A stretch of 64,000 nucleotides of DNA from Gorsachius magnificus (taxonomy: Eukaryota; Chordata; Aves; Pelecaniformes; Ardeidae): positions 11,082,984-11,146,983 of the forward strand of contig CM067082.1 in assembly GCA_034008185.1 (NCBI GenBank), written 5' to 3'. A program made the translations under genes and the position numbers. This document shows, piece by piece, positions 12,071 to 23,990 of this stretch. Under the pieces are notes generated by a model that had not been told where the DNA came from, searched no databases, and saw only the letters and a list, made by a program, of their open reading frames with translations. How positions within the stretch are numbered: the first letter of the stretch is position 1; the number at the start of each line of letters is the position of its first letter.

Positions 12071-13840
12071 TATTCTAGAATTTGTAAATACTTTCTTAGA
12101 TAATAATTACTTTTTTTTTTTTCTTATCAGGTCTCACAACCTTCCCCTATGATCTTCAGATTCAAAGATTGTGATTTCTTTGTATCTTGATCTATGCCAT
12201 GAGATTTAATAGTAATACATCAATCAAACAAAATAATGAAATATAGAGCATCCATATTCTGCAATGGTCTGGAGGGTAAATCTGGCAAATGAATCCAAAC
12301 GCTCCAGCACGGTAAACATCAGGGACCTCATGGTCCAGCTGTGAGTGGAATCTGCATGTACTGATGAATGAAGCACAGGATGCACACAGAAGAACAGACG
12401 GAGCTGTGAGTGATCTTATCCTCTCTCCTTTTCTTGGGACTTTGCCTCAGGTGACACTGTTAGTCAGGAGCTATTAACATCACCAGACGGAGCTGGCTTT
12501 TTTCCCTCTATAGTCAATAAAATCAGAGATTCTTCTAGAAGGTGATTCTGAGCAGTTGTCTGATTTAGGTGCCCTGAATTGTCTTCCAGGGATGCTGCTC
12601 TGTCTTTGTTGACCAGGGATACAGTCAGGGAAGACTAGCTGGAGGAATTAGCCATCTCTGGTGCCAAAATGCAACAAGCTGCCTTTCTTTTCCCACTTTT
12701 CTTGCTTCTATAACTCACAGTTACAGAAGTTACACTCACAGTGCTGACACTATCCTTCCTGTTCAAGCCCATCCTAAGAATAGACTAAACAGCTTCTTTG
12801 GAAGGTAATGTAACAGAATTTGTAATTGTAGCGTTCTCTGCATGGGCATTTACTGGGGATGGCTATGCCAAGGAATGCCCAAAGCAGCGTCACCTCTTTC
12901 CAAGAAAGCAACAGGTTTCTTCATTCTTATTGCACCTAGAATCTTTAAAAACTTTTATAATTTTTTCCCCTCATTATAAGCTGAGCTAGGTGGTTCAGTG
13001 AGTTGGTTTCCCATCTAAAGGACGCATTATTTTGTCAAAGTGAGTTAGAAGGGACTTGTGTTTGATTTCAGTTCAGATTCAACCTCTTGGGAAGGGTCCA
13101 AGACAACCACATGACGTATCTGGCAGTCATATTCATGCAGCACTCTTGAAGCGTTATCCTTCAAAGGCACCAGCAAATCAGCCAGTAAAGGGAAACAGAA
13201 GAGAGATGGGTTTTCTTTCCACTGAAACCAGGGATGATTCTTAGTGCTGGGAGCATCTCATCGATGATCCTTGCTTTGACCCTAGCCTATGGCTTTGATA
13301 TGAATATCTCAGTTATTCCTTCCTGCAGAGTGGGAATAAGAGATAAAATTTGCAAGCTGGAAAGAAGGTGGTGTGTGGTCTGCCTTTGAAAAAATAACTG
13401 AAAACAACTTTTCCTTTTGTCACAATGAGGATATACTAAAAGACAGAATGTGGCTATATGCCTTATGTGCATACCTTAAATTATTTCTCCGTCCTTTAGT
13501 TTTCCCAAATTGAGCATTGGCTTCATGACTTATCTTCTCAGCTTTCCAGAATTTGTGGTGTGTTTCATTGTGTTTAAAAAACTGGGGCAAACCCAGGGAA
13601 ATGACTTCAGCTGTGTGGTGAGAATTGCTAGCTGCTAACTCTGAACCACAGAGTATTGCTGGGAAACTGCATACTTGCATCTGATAACCATTTTATGGGA
13701 ATGTGTGCTGACCCACAGCTGTGGTTCTCCGCAAAATGCTGGGAGCATGAGTCTTCTTCTACCAAACATACTTTATGGTCTATTCTTAGCTTCTTTTTTG
13801 TACCAGACTTGTTCTTTCCTCAACGTTGAGATTAAGTGGA

Positions 13841-13862
13841 ATAAAAAAAAAAAAAAAAAAAA
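13841..13862. repeat. poly(A) run
   Basis: There are about 20 consecutive A after GGAATAA. I see no SINE or retrocopy body immediately upstream, so it is listed as a homopolymer only. Confidence 0.9.
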
Positions 13863-14178
13863 TCACTGACAATGTTTCTTGTGCTTGTTTGTGTCTGTAA
13901 ATGGTTTGTAAATGGAGGTAACTCCATTAACTGCAGGTCTGGTATGTGTTGGTGTGAGTCAGATAAGGACTGAACTAATTATATTTATTGGTTTCTTCTG
14001 CCACATCTGTAACTTCTGAAGAATGACTATTAATTTCAGTTATGGCATTTATCAACTCAGGTTATACGAAGATTCAAGGAAAGAAAAAGCTAACCTGTCC
14101 ATACTAGAAATATCCCAGCAATGTTAGGACAGCTGGTCCTCAGCCTTCCTTCTCCCCAGGATGCACTTTTGTGGATTA

Positions 14179-14199
14179 AAAAATATATATATATATAAA
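14179..14199. repeat. (AT)n microsatellite
   Basis: Eight to nine TA units follow an A-run. This is a simple repeat. Confidence 0.9.
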
Positions 14200-14789
14200 A
14201 TAAAGAATATTTATGGGTAGTTAATGAGACAGTAGACAGTTAAGCTGTGGTGAAAGTAAAATCTTATGTTTGACCTCTCTGGGGCAAAAATTGCATGTTG
14301 AGTTTTCCTAGTGCTGCCTTCTCCCATGTGACTGTTGGAAAGATTTCAGCGTTCACAGCTGAAAATGATCTGATACTTCAATACTTTGAAATAGATTGAG
14401 TCACAAGTTTACTAAATCATGCCTAAATGCATTGATGTGTCAGATATGGCCCCATAAAATCCCATCAAGGTTATATTTCTGGGAGAAATCACCAGCATGA
14501 ACAGACCTTCCTATCACTTAGCGGGCGTGAAAGAGCAAAGCAAAGTGTCACAATTTGAACTTTTCTGCCACCTGTTTCAAAGAATGATGAAGGTCCCAAA
14601 AGTCCACTGAACATAGATAATCTGCCTCAGGATAGAGGTTTCTTGTTTCCCAGCTGTGGGAACAGTTGTATCTCTTGTTTTCAAATTAGTTTAGATGAGA
14701 TTAGTTGTTTTAATCACGGCATGTTCCTCTGAACAAAGATAATCAGTATTAGAGAAGAGAGCAGACTGGGTATGAAAGCACAGTCTCAC

Positions 14790-14831
14790 CACACACACAG
14801 TCACACACATGCACAAGCACATGCACACACT
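14790..14831. repeat. interrupted (CA)n tract
   Basis: CA-rich sequence with CACACACACA, CACACACATG and GCACATGCACACAC segments, an imperfect dinucleotide repeat. Confidence 0.85.
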
Positions 14832-16779
14832 TGCATTTATACAAATGACTGTATGTTAATCTGGCAAAGTAAAACAACATACAGGAGAAGGTCATTAAAT
14901 TCTACTGAAAGGATCTTTTCTTTCTTCCCCTTTTTATTGCCTCTAGCAGTTAGTTGGCTGCCTTTAGAAGAAATTAATCTCTGGTCTGATAACATTTCAC
15001 CCAGCAAACTGGAAAGCTCTATTCAAACAGAGTGAAGACAGCTATAAAGTTTTCCTCCTGAGCCCCCCATCTGACCTAGGAAGGCTCCATCCTGTTCTCT
15101 GCTTGAGAATGCACTGGGGTCTCATCAAATGTTTTTACAGTCCCTATACCTCATGGGATTGGAAAACGGCCTGCAATGTCTCTTCTTTTCTCTGCTGCCC
15201 TATTTGTCATCTTTTAAATACCTTCAGGCTGTTGTCATGTATTCACCTCTTAAAGTTAGTATTACAGAAATATTGTGGTCATGAGTACTGGCAATACATG
15301 CTGTGTGCACAAGCTGCATCTCAGAGACGTGGGTCTGGAAAGAAAATGAAAGCCCTCAATGTGTGTGATAAGGCAGTCTCCTGAGATATGGACCCTTCTT
15401 CCCTGCTTTGCTTTTCAGGAAACCTAAGTCACCCCAAACACCTCACTTAGGAAACAGAGGCACAGTGACTCTATCAGAATGCAGCACTTCCATTCCTTCA
15501 AGAAACTTTTATACAGGAAAAATAATTGCAGTGAAGACTAAAGGTGCTCATGTACCATGGCAATGGGAACACTTGAGAGAGAGAAAATCAACAGGCAATC
15601 AGCGCAGCTTTCTTGCAAACACTTTGCAATTCTACACCGTCTAATTGATGACATGAACCTGCTCTTGCCTCCATGTGCAGTACGAACGTCCCAGTTACTT
15701 GCATGCAAGCTGGAAAGCTGAGGAGCTGTGTCTGTCTGCTCCATTTACTGCCTGCTGACAGAATCACTGGAGAGAGCTTGGGCTGCTTTGCTCCAGCGGA
15801 CGGTGTAGACACAGCAGGGCTGAGCCTGGCTGCAACCTGCCTGCACATGGGCGGTGGCAAAGGAAGCCTCTTCCCATGCTTTCTTCCCCTACATCCTTCT
15901 CTCAGGCAAGAAAAGTTTGCCAATTTGAAGTCATTCATGTAAACATTTCAAATCGCTTGTCTGCTTTGGAGTCAGCAATTTCACTTGCATGACAGTCTAG
16001 TTCAGTGAACAAATGAAATGGTTTATTTATAAGCTTGCTTCTCACCAGGGAGCCAATTTATGTTTAAAATTAGCTAATTGTCCCTTTGATGGATTTCTAC
16101 TTGAAGTAAATAGAGGTCATTAAGTTTCGCTGTTAGGCTGCATTCAGAAAATGGCCATCTGACAAGAGGTTGACCTTACTGAGAAATCCCAGGTAAAGTC
16201 AACTATTTGGAACAGCTATTTAGCTTTACAGGCCAGTGAAGTGCCTAGGGAGGAAAGGGATGTCATTACCCTGACAGTCTCCTCATACCTCATGCCTTGT
16301 TCGACTGGAGGTACAAGTTAGAATAACTTAAGATATACTTACAAACAAATCCCTTTTTGAGGTATGGAATGATTTTAATATCCCTCCTCGGAAACACCAG
16401 TACTCTGTTGATGAAACATTTCTCATTGGACTTCTTAAATGACCACTGACTTCTCTTGAAAAGAAGCAGCAGTGCTAATAAAACATTAGGTGTTCTCCCA
16501 AAGTCAAAGTGTTGGCTCAATCTGTACATTCCAAACTCTGCCAAACCCATTAATATGACTCCCCTGTCTACTAAGATATTGTACACCTACATTTCAAGCT
16601 TCAAAGGTACAAGGAAACTTCTGAAATAGAATTTAGCTAAGCCCAAGTTAGCAGAATACTCTAGTCTGCTCTTATCTATGATTTTACACTACAGCACATC
16701 CTCCGCGCTGGGATATACAATGCCAGGGAGCGCTCACTGCGGTATAATTTAAACAGCAATGCATCATGCTGTGGGGAAG

Positions 16780-16990
16780 TGCTATAGGGATGGCAATTTG
16801 GCCCAGCATTATTCAACATTTTTATTAATGATCTTGAAGAAGGAGCACACACCACATTTGTTAAATCTGATGATACTACTAAATTAGGAGGTGCTGTGAG
16901 TACCAGGGAGGATGGGGAAGTAACAGAGAAGGACCTAGAGTTGTCAGATATATGGGCTGGGAATACATAGCTGAAATCCATCCTGGACAC
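16780..16990 (+). mobile_element. ancient CR1-like LINE relic, reverse-transcriptase core
   Basis: The sequence encodes a decayed version of the block around the second catalytic motif of non-LTR reverse transcriptases. ATTATTCAACATTTTTATTA (16809-16828) gives LFNIFIND-like coding, GATCTTGAAGAAGGAGCACA gives DLEEGA, and TTTGTTAAATCTGATGATAC (16857-16876) gives FVKSDDT. In that last block the usual alanine of F-A-D-D is serine. It is followed by AAATTAGGAGGTGCTGTGAG (KLGGAV) and a remnant of the EWA/NN helix near 16945-16985. The pattern matches old amniote CR1/L3-type elements, not the younger avian CR1 elsewhere here. Stops and a missing 5' side make it non-functional. The 108-codon frame on the opposite strand is only its shadow. 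Confidence 0.78.
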
Positions 16991-18505
16991 CAGGCAAGTC
17001 AAAAAGGAAAAAAAAAAAACGAAAACAAAAACCCAAACCAGCTTCTGTACTTAGCAGAAGGGAAATGCTGGAAAGCTGGAGAATGAGCAGAGATGACAGT
17101 TGGTTAGATAAAAATGTGCAAATCTAATACACATCAGTGAAATACAGAATCCCAGCACTGACAGTGACTCTCTGCAGTGACCGTAGCTGCATGGTGTTTG
17201 TGTCAGAAAGGAAGAAACATTTCCTGCATCTCCTACATGACACTGATGAAAAATTTATGAGAATGATCTTATGAAGCCAAACTACTGGTCCGTGTAGTTT
17301 CATATCCTGTCTTCAAAAGGGACTAGTCCTAGATAAACGAGGGTAAGGTATAAGAAATTCTGGAGTGAAGAGCCCTTAAAGGGATGATGACATGGCATGC
17401 CCAGAAATGCCAGAAAGAGTCTTGAATAAACTTTTTCAGGGGCTGGGAAGACATGACTTAGTCCTGGTTAGACTGTCATGTTGGAGCACTGTTGTAAGAA
17501 GCTGTAATCCTCCTAGGATCGGAGTCAGTCTCTGTGCATGGCTCCACACTGGGGCATGGAGCCTGGACTTCTACCATACCCTAAATGACCTGCCCACAGG
17601 GAAAATTACCTTCCCTTTTCTACTAGTTAGAGGTTCCTCAGTGTCCTGAAGAGCGCTGGCTTACATCCATTCCAAAATTCCTTAGGTAAAATGTTAGCCT
17701 TGTGGAAATTATTAGTAAATTCCCACTGAGTTCAGTGGGAACAGGATTTCTTCCAACGGATCTATATTATATGCCAAAGGCTGTGGAGAAATTGAAAAGT
17801 CTGTGTAGGCAGCCCGCTTAGAATCTTCCTCTTATAAATCTGCTATCTCCCTTTTGCTAGTCCAGTAATGACTTGCACTCCCCAAAGGTAATGTCTGGAA
17901 GATATCAGCTATCCATGAAGAATTATACACTATTTAATCAGGAAACTAGCCATGGGAACCTTTCCTAGAGCTCCCTGAATATTTTGAAAGTGCAAAAGCA
18001 GCTTTGTGGAGAATAAAATGAAGGCAAAGGAAATTAAAGTTTATTATTTGATCGCCTTTGTTTTAAAATACACAAACAGAATTGGCAAAGTTACCTCCTT
18101 CATTAAACAGAATAAAATGCTGAGTAGCCATTTGTGGTTCTTTTCTCCCATCCTCTGATTTAACTACTGCTGGGAAATACAGTAGCCAAATGTACTTTTT
18201 CCTACACTGAGGAAAAACGCACAGTGAGATTCATTAGATAAGAAATTTCCTCTGAATTCTTAATTTTAGGATGCTGCATTTTGCACAAAAGCATCATTTT
18301 CTACTACAGACCCCACAGTAGCTGAAGGAGGCTATGAAGCTGCAGGCTAGGTTCAGTTCCCTTGCCAAGCTTCATTGCTGAAGGTTATCTCACCAGAAGA
18401 AGGACAGCAGTCCTGGGGCAGCCTTCTGACACTGGCACTGACTGTAACATTAACTTTCTATGCATTTTACAGTCAGACGGAACTAACACATCCAAAACCC
18501 TTCCT

Positions 18506-18546
18506 CTCTTCTTTTTTTTCTTTTTTCTGTTTTCTTTTTTTCTTTT
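18506..18546. repeat. pyrimidine-rich low-complexity tract
   Basis: C/T-only sequence dominated by T-runs separated by single C or G. It explains the FFFFFFLFSFF run in the frame crossing it. Confidence 0.85.
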
Positions 18547-19224
18547 AAAAACCATGACTATGCCAGGAATCTGTGAGAGTAATAAGGCTGTAAAACTGAC
18601 CAGAACCTTAAGTGATAATAATCTACTGCTACATAGTTTTCTTCATAGTCTTGTTCTTTCTGCTTTTCTGGTGCTCATGCATCGTGTGTGCTGAGACTGT
18701 ATGAAAACAGTGCTGCTTATGACGTGCATCCTCTATACAGATTTTATGCAGCACATTTAAGCAATAACTACTATTTGATTTGCATCAGACAATGAATACT
18801 GTGAGGCAACGTTCTGGCTTCTGAATTGGCCAACTGTGATTTCTTCCCTTACAGGAGGATGAACTGACTCCAAATCTAATTGTCTGGAGCTTAGATTGAA
18901 CTGTTCTGATCAGCTGCTAGAACCAATGCAAAGTGAAAGGCATCATCTTAGTCTCATCTTATTTTAGTTTCATACTGAATATTATAATTGATTTAAGAAT
19001 TGGTAAGAAACCTTTTATTTTTTAACTTTAATTGCAGACAATTTCTCTTTAGTACTATTAAGTTGAAAATCCATAAATGCACAGAAAATCTTTCTTCAAA
19101 CAAAACTATTAAAAATTATGAACACAGACCATTATTACAGGTCAGCAGAGCTGCAATTTAGGAAGTATTTCTACGATTTAGTGCTACTTATGACATTTAG
19201 AATTTTTATTAAGTGAGACGTATA

Positions 19225-19320
19225 AACTAAAATATGTCTTGGTTTCCTCACCCATAAAACTCTAATAATTGTAGTTCCTTTCCTTATAGATGTGGTAGGA
19301 ATTTACTTTTCTGAATATTT
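19225..19320 (-). mobile_element. MIR-like SINE relic, antisense
   Basis: TTGGTTTCCTCACCCATAAA, then ACTCTAATAATTGTAGTTCC and a TTATAGATGTGGTAGGAATT block, resembles the reverse complement of the MIR core region (TTTCCTCAtctgtAAAAtggggaTAATAAT type). It is diverged and without clear ends. The family call is by resemblance. Confidence 0.55.
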
Positions 19321-20325
19321 TAATGTACTGCAGATTATTAATTAATTCTGCATACAGATTGAAATCTTGGACCTATTTTCTGTCTGATTTTTTAAATGTA
19401 GAGTTTTGCATTTTTCTCTAATAATAATGGGACTCTGCAGAGAAGCAGACTCTGCTCAGGTGTATTCTGGTGAAGAGTTAGACCTTGATTAAACTCACTC
19501 TTCTGAATGAAGGAAGGTGGACTTAGAGCTTGGAAGTTGAGGTGCTCTCTGGAGGGAGTCCAAATCTATGGACTGTAGGGTCCTGTGGAAAAGGGCACTC
19601 TCACTCTCGCTTGTTGAAATTGCTGCACCTTCCCACTGAATATTCAAAACCTCACTGGATATTTAAAAAAAAATCAAATATTCATTCAGGTGGCTCTCTT
19701 CTTAGCATCCTAGCTTTTCTGCATCTTTTTGCTTGCTACCAGCTTTCCTGGGTGTTGAGCAGGTGAGCACAGGTACCTGCTGTAATTCTCTGGACCCCAC
19801 CCCATGGCAGACAATCCAAAATCTAGTCCTTGGTTAGCCCTTTGGGTATGTCTCTTTTACAAGAGGTAGATCAAATGACTACATTTAACTGTCATTATTG
19901 TATATAACATGACACACTGTGCTTGTTGAAATTGTTTTTACTACAAGGGGTTGGATTATGATGGTTTTGCTTCAAGCACTTTTTTTTTGTTGAAAATAAT
20001 ATTGTTCCATTGGCTCTTATCACATTATATTGATTTCCAGCTGCTCCAGTTGATTAGCGGATTGAGCAGTTTGTGAATGTTTACATCAGCCACAGCGAAC
20101 TGAAGAAGAAGTAGGAAAGGATTTATCGTGAGCAACACACAGAATCTGGCTTTGTGGAAACAGCGAGAGATGAAACCTACAGCAAAAAAGAAGCAGCAGA
20201 CTGACTGCGTAAGAGTGCTGGCAGGTAGCAAACAGAATAAATATCTATGAAGCGTGGGTCCATTTAGTAGCTAGGAATAGTTTATTTTCCTAAATATTTT
20301 ATTTTTATTCTGTCTTTAGTACTAT

Positions 20326-20350
20326 AAACAAAACAAACAAACAAACAAAA
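20326..20350. repeat. (AAAC)n microsatellite
   Basis: Five to six AAAC units in tandem. Confidence 0.9.
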
Positions 20351-21569
20351 GCCAGCTGTTTTATTGAAGCAGTGACAACAACAAAACATCAAGAAGGAAT
20401 TAGGTATTTCTAATTTTCTCCTTATGGGAGTATGAGAGTCCAGCAGCTGCTGCAACTGGCAGTAAAGTCACCATTTCAAAGAACTTATTGAGCAGTAACT
20501 GTTAAAAAATCCAGGTTGCCACTAAATCACAATTCTTCACTTGGTTCCCACACTACTGCAATGCCCTAAGCTATTTGCAGCTGCCACACATCTCCCCAGA
20601 GGTAGCTGCATTTCAGTGGTACACAAAAGAACACCAAAATTACATCAATAGGCAGATTAATACACTCTCTAATTCTACGTAACAAGCAATAAACAAATGC
20701 AAACCATCATTTTATTCAATAGGTGACACAACTCCTTCTTAGACAATAGGAGCTAGTGTCCCAGCATATTACTAGGAAATACAGAATGGCTACAAATATT
20801 TGGCTATCTCTTGTGTTTCACTGCTCTGTGTGTGGTCACTTCAAACTATTTTGATGCAGTCTTGTAATGCTACAGCTTCAGTGTGGTAACATTTTACACC
20901 AACTTTATTTTGATTTCCACAGAGGCAAATAGTTATGTGATGTGCAATGCAATGTTGAATGAACTTCCATCTCATTGAAAACCCCAAAATATCAAACATG
21001 AATGCAGGGCAGAATTCTAAGAGGTTTATTTTTACTGGGAAGGATTATTATATATGGTAGAAATATGGTTCAAAGGTACGTAAGCAATAAGGTGAGGAGT
21101 GATTTTTATGAACATAGCTCAGTGAAGGATGCTTCTGTTGTATACATACATCCTCAAAGTACAAAAAAAAGTCACTTTGTACAAATATAAACTAGTGAAT
21201 ATGCAAAATAACCAACAACACATGTTGCTGTAATAAAATCATTTTGCCCTAATTATTTATGAAATTCCTTTTCTGTGCCTGAAGAAGAAAACAGTAACCA
21301 ACACTTGACTTTCCAGCAGACACGATACAGTTCTTTTCCCATGAAGTAATGATATGCCAGTGTTTGTGATAAATCAGAGACTCAGTGACACAAAGGGAAA
21401 AGAGTTCCTAAAGACACAGGTAAGATGGCAAATGCAGCTGAAGGGAAAATGCAAACAAAAGTTTTTCTACATCTCACCAGAATTAAAGAAATTCCCTTAA
21501 ATATCTCCATAATTACAAAGTGTCAATGTACTTAACACATCCCATAACTGCTCTAAAAATGAGAAAGAA

Positions 21570-21670
21570 CTTATTTATACACGGTATTTCATAGAGCTTC
21601 ACACAGACTTTAAAAATAGTATCACAGCAACCCCAGTATCATCCCTACTCTTTTCTATACAGGTTTTATT
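21570..21670 (+). mobile_element. possible MIR-like SINE relic
   Basis: CATAGAGCTTCACACAGACT, then TTTAAAAATAGTATCACAGC and AACCCCAGTATCATCCCTAC, resembles the upstream part of a MIR core (GAGCTTcaca...ACA-caacCCtg). It is very diverged and could be chance. Confidence 0.3.
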
Positions 21671-23559
21671 AACTCCTTATTAGATTACTAGAGCTCCAGT
21701 CTGCTGGGCAATTTTCCACAAAGAGATAGTGTTCATCCTTACTTCTTCCAGAAACTAAAAAACCCCTACATTAGAAACAAGTCCACAATTATTTGAAAAA
21801 ACCACCCTCAGCCTAGCTTTTCTTAAATCAGGGGAGAGATTCAGGCTCTAAACTACAGCTACAACCTCAATAGGAGTGATTTATTTGAGCTGCTGTCATC
21901 AAGAACATATCCTTTTAATAGCATGTATGAGCTGCATGTTGAAATTTTTTATATTCTCTCAGTTTGTCATTTTTAGAGTCTATTTTTTGCATCTGTATGT
22001 TTAAAGTGAATATCTGTAAGGACCTGCCTCCCCTTGAACTGCACTTTGTAACTTGAGCTGTAATGAAGCAACTTTTCTTGCTCTGTTTTGTCATTTTTGG
22101 TAGCCAACGAACAAGAGTAGTTTCATGTTGATCACACACAGCCAAGGCCCTGTATTCACAGAAACACTCTTTTTTCCAGATTCTTTTCCTTCCTTTGCAA
22201 CATGGGATGAAGGAGAGGTGTCTGCAAAGTTAATCTGAGTCGACAAGGTTCCTTCATGTTTTAGATGTGCCATAAACTCCTACTGGCATAAGGCAGTCAC
22301 TTTCTGCTTACAGTGCTAATGCAAGAACATCTTCCCCTTGGTCACTGAGCAATTGTAACATGGCTGTCCCTGGCAAACTGTGGAAGAGAAACAAAAAACC
22401 ACAATCTGTACAGATGCTTTCTCAGAGGCCAGATGCGTAAGAAAATGGTCCAGGGGGTTTTGAAGTGCTGATCAGAGAAGGTTCTGTGCAACCAAAATCC
22501 CCCCATCTAGTCACAAATCTAGCGATCGTATTTATACAGTGGTCATTCCAGACCAGGCTTCCAACCATAAAAAACATGTGTTCATTTTTTCTTAGATGAT
22601 TGGGGCAGGTCCTGAATGCCTTTGGAGGCTGCAGCCAGGACCAGCTATTCTCATGGATATAGTAAAAACGCTGATAAGATTGGAAGTATAATGAAGGGGA
22701 GATGTGAATCATGGGGAGGGTAATTGGTGAATTTGAAATGGCAGAAATATTATTAGCCAAAAATGTTCAGTCCTTTAAAACCAATGATCAGTCACTTGCA
22801 AGGTCCTGGTTAACAGTGGCTTTTAAGTAGAGTTTTATGCTGCCTGTGTCATCAGTAATTCAATATGCTCACACAGCCATGATACTTTTGTGTTTTTTTC
22901 TGTATTTTACTGTCCCAGTCTGTTTTAACCACATACTGGAACATGTACAAGAAAACATGGCATTGCACTGTTATTTCTTATTCATATCACCAGACCACAT
23001 CAAGACAGCTCAAATCAATTCACAATTCCAGATACCGCAGTTATAAATAATTTGAAGGGAGAGCAGGTGGAAGGAACAAAAGCACGTGCAAGATAAATAT
23101 CTGAGGATTCTATCTGGAAAGTCTTGAATAATGATTTCCTAAGAGAAAAATTATTCCGATTTGGAAGGTTTGAAAAGGTGTAGTTGTAAGCAGCTTCATT
23201 TCTTTTAATTTATTTTCCATAATCCCTCATTTGTCCAGGCACATGGCTGTGTACATATTCTTATCATATATGCACAATTCCACAAATACACGTGCAAATT
23301 TACATCTTTAAGGACAGAAAAGTTTAGGAGCTTTTTTAATCATAACAGTCTTTGGATCTTGAATGCATGTCCTTTTGTGATTGCGCTTTGTGACCTGGCA
23401 CTTTTCAGCCCGGAACCCTTGATATTTTTCACTGCCCTTTTGAGAGCTCCAGCTTGAAGTTTACAATAAATTTGCTCATTTAAATGACCTGAATCAGAAT
23501 GAAACAGGCCAGCAAAATATGTTTTGAACAGCTTCAGCTAGCTGAACTCTTTTGCAGCT

Positions 23560-23990
23560 GAGTTAGGTTAGGGAGCATTCAGAGGAGCAAATTGGCTGGC
23601 AATTCTGCGAGGGCTGTAATCTCCTGCAGACATGTGAGTGAGCAGCAGGGAGCAAGACTGCAAGGTCTTCTGCTGGCCTGGAGCCTGGAGAGCATAAGGC
23701 CAGAACCCTCCTCAGACCTACAAATATCGAGCCCTTCAGGCAGCTCTTCAAAGATGACAGCCATTGCCCTTGCAGTGATCTCCAGTGAGGCAGGACATTC
23801 CTTCTCCCGGCTCTCTCAAAGGAGGTGATATTCATGTCTTCTTGTTCCCTGCTGCATGGGGAAGTGATAAGACATAAGACCAAACCCATGGTCTGTCCAA
23901 AGCTGAGCACAGGGCCTGGCACAACCTCCCCAGTGGTGACTGAAGGAAATTCTCCTTCTCGGCTTGAGGGTAGAAAATGAGGAACCTCAT
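23560..23990. other. GC-richer patch, unidentified
   Basis: The base composition is visibly richer in G and C than the flanks. Frames are open on both strands here: 119 codons minus at 23563-23922, 61 codons minus at 23579-23764 and 78 codons plus at 23592-23828. I see no splice-flanked exon, no repeat family I know and no protein domain. It may be an old LTR or other repeat too diverged to recognise. Confidence 0.35.

Larger units (their letters stand above)
8082..16779. other. unique non-coding tract
   Basis: No recognisable gene lies here. Simple repeats and one MIR-like relic are listed separately. Two opposite-strand frames overlap at 9600-9914: a minus-strand frame with GGNYLVEWHSSD-type sequence stays open for roughly 105 codons but has no ATG at its head, and the plus frame is 81 codons. 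Neither matches a family I know. The patch 15660-15942 is open on both strands (116 and 89 codons) without recognisable domains. Confidence 0.5.

Noticed and set aside
15380..15480. Possible MIR core (TTAGGAAACAGAGGCACAGTGA)
   Set aside because: Only about 20 bp resemble the core and the flanking blocks are absent.
22422..22760. 112-codon minus-strand frame
   Set aside because: No recognisable family or exon signals.
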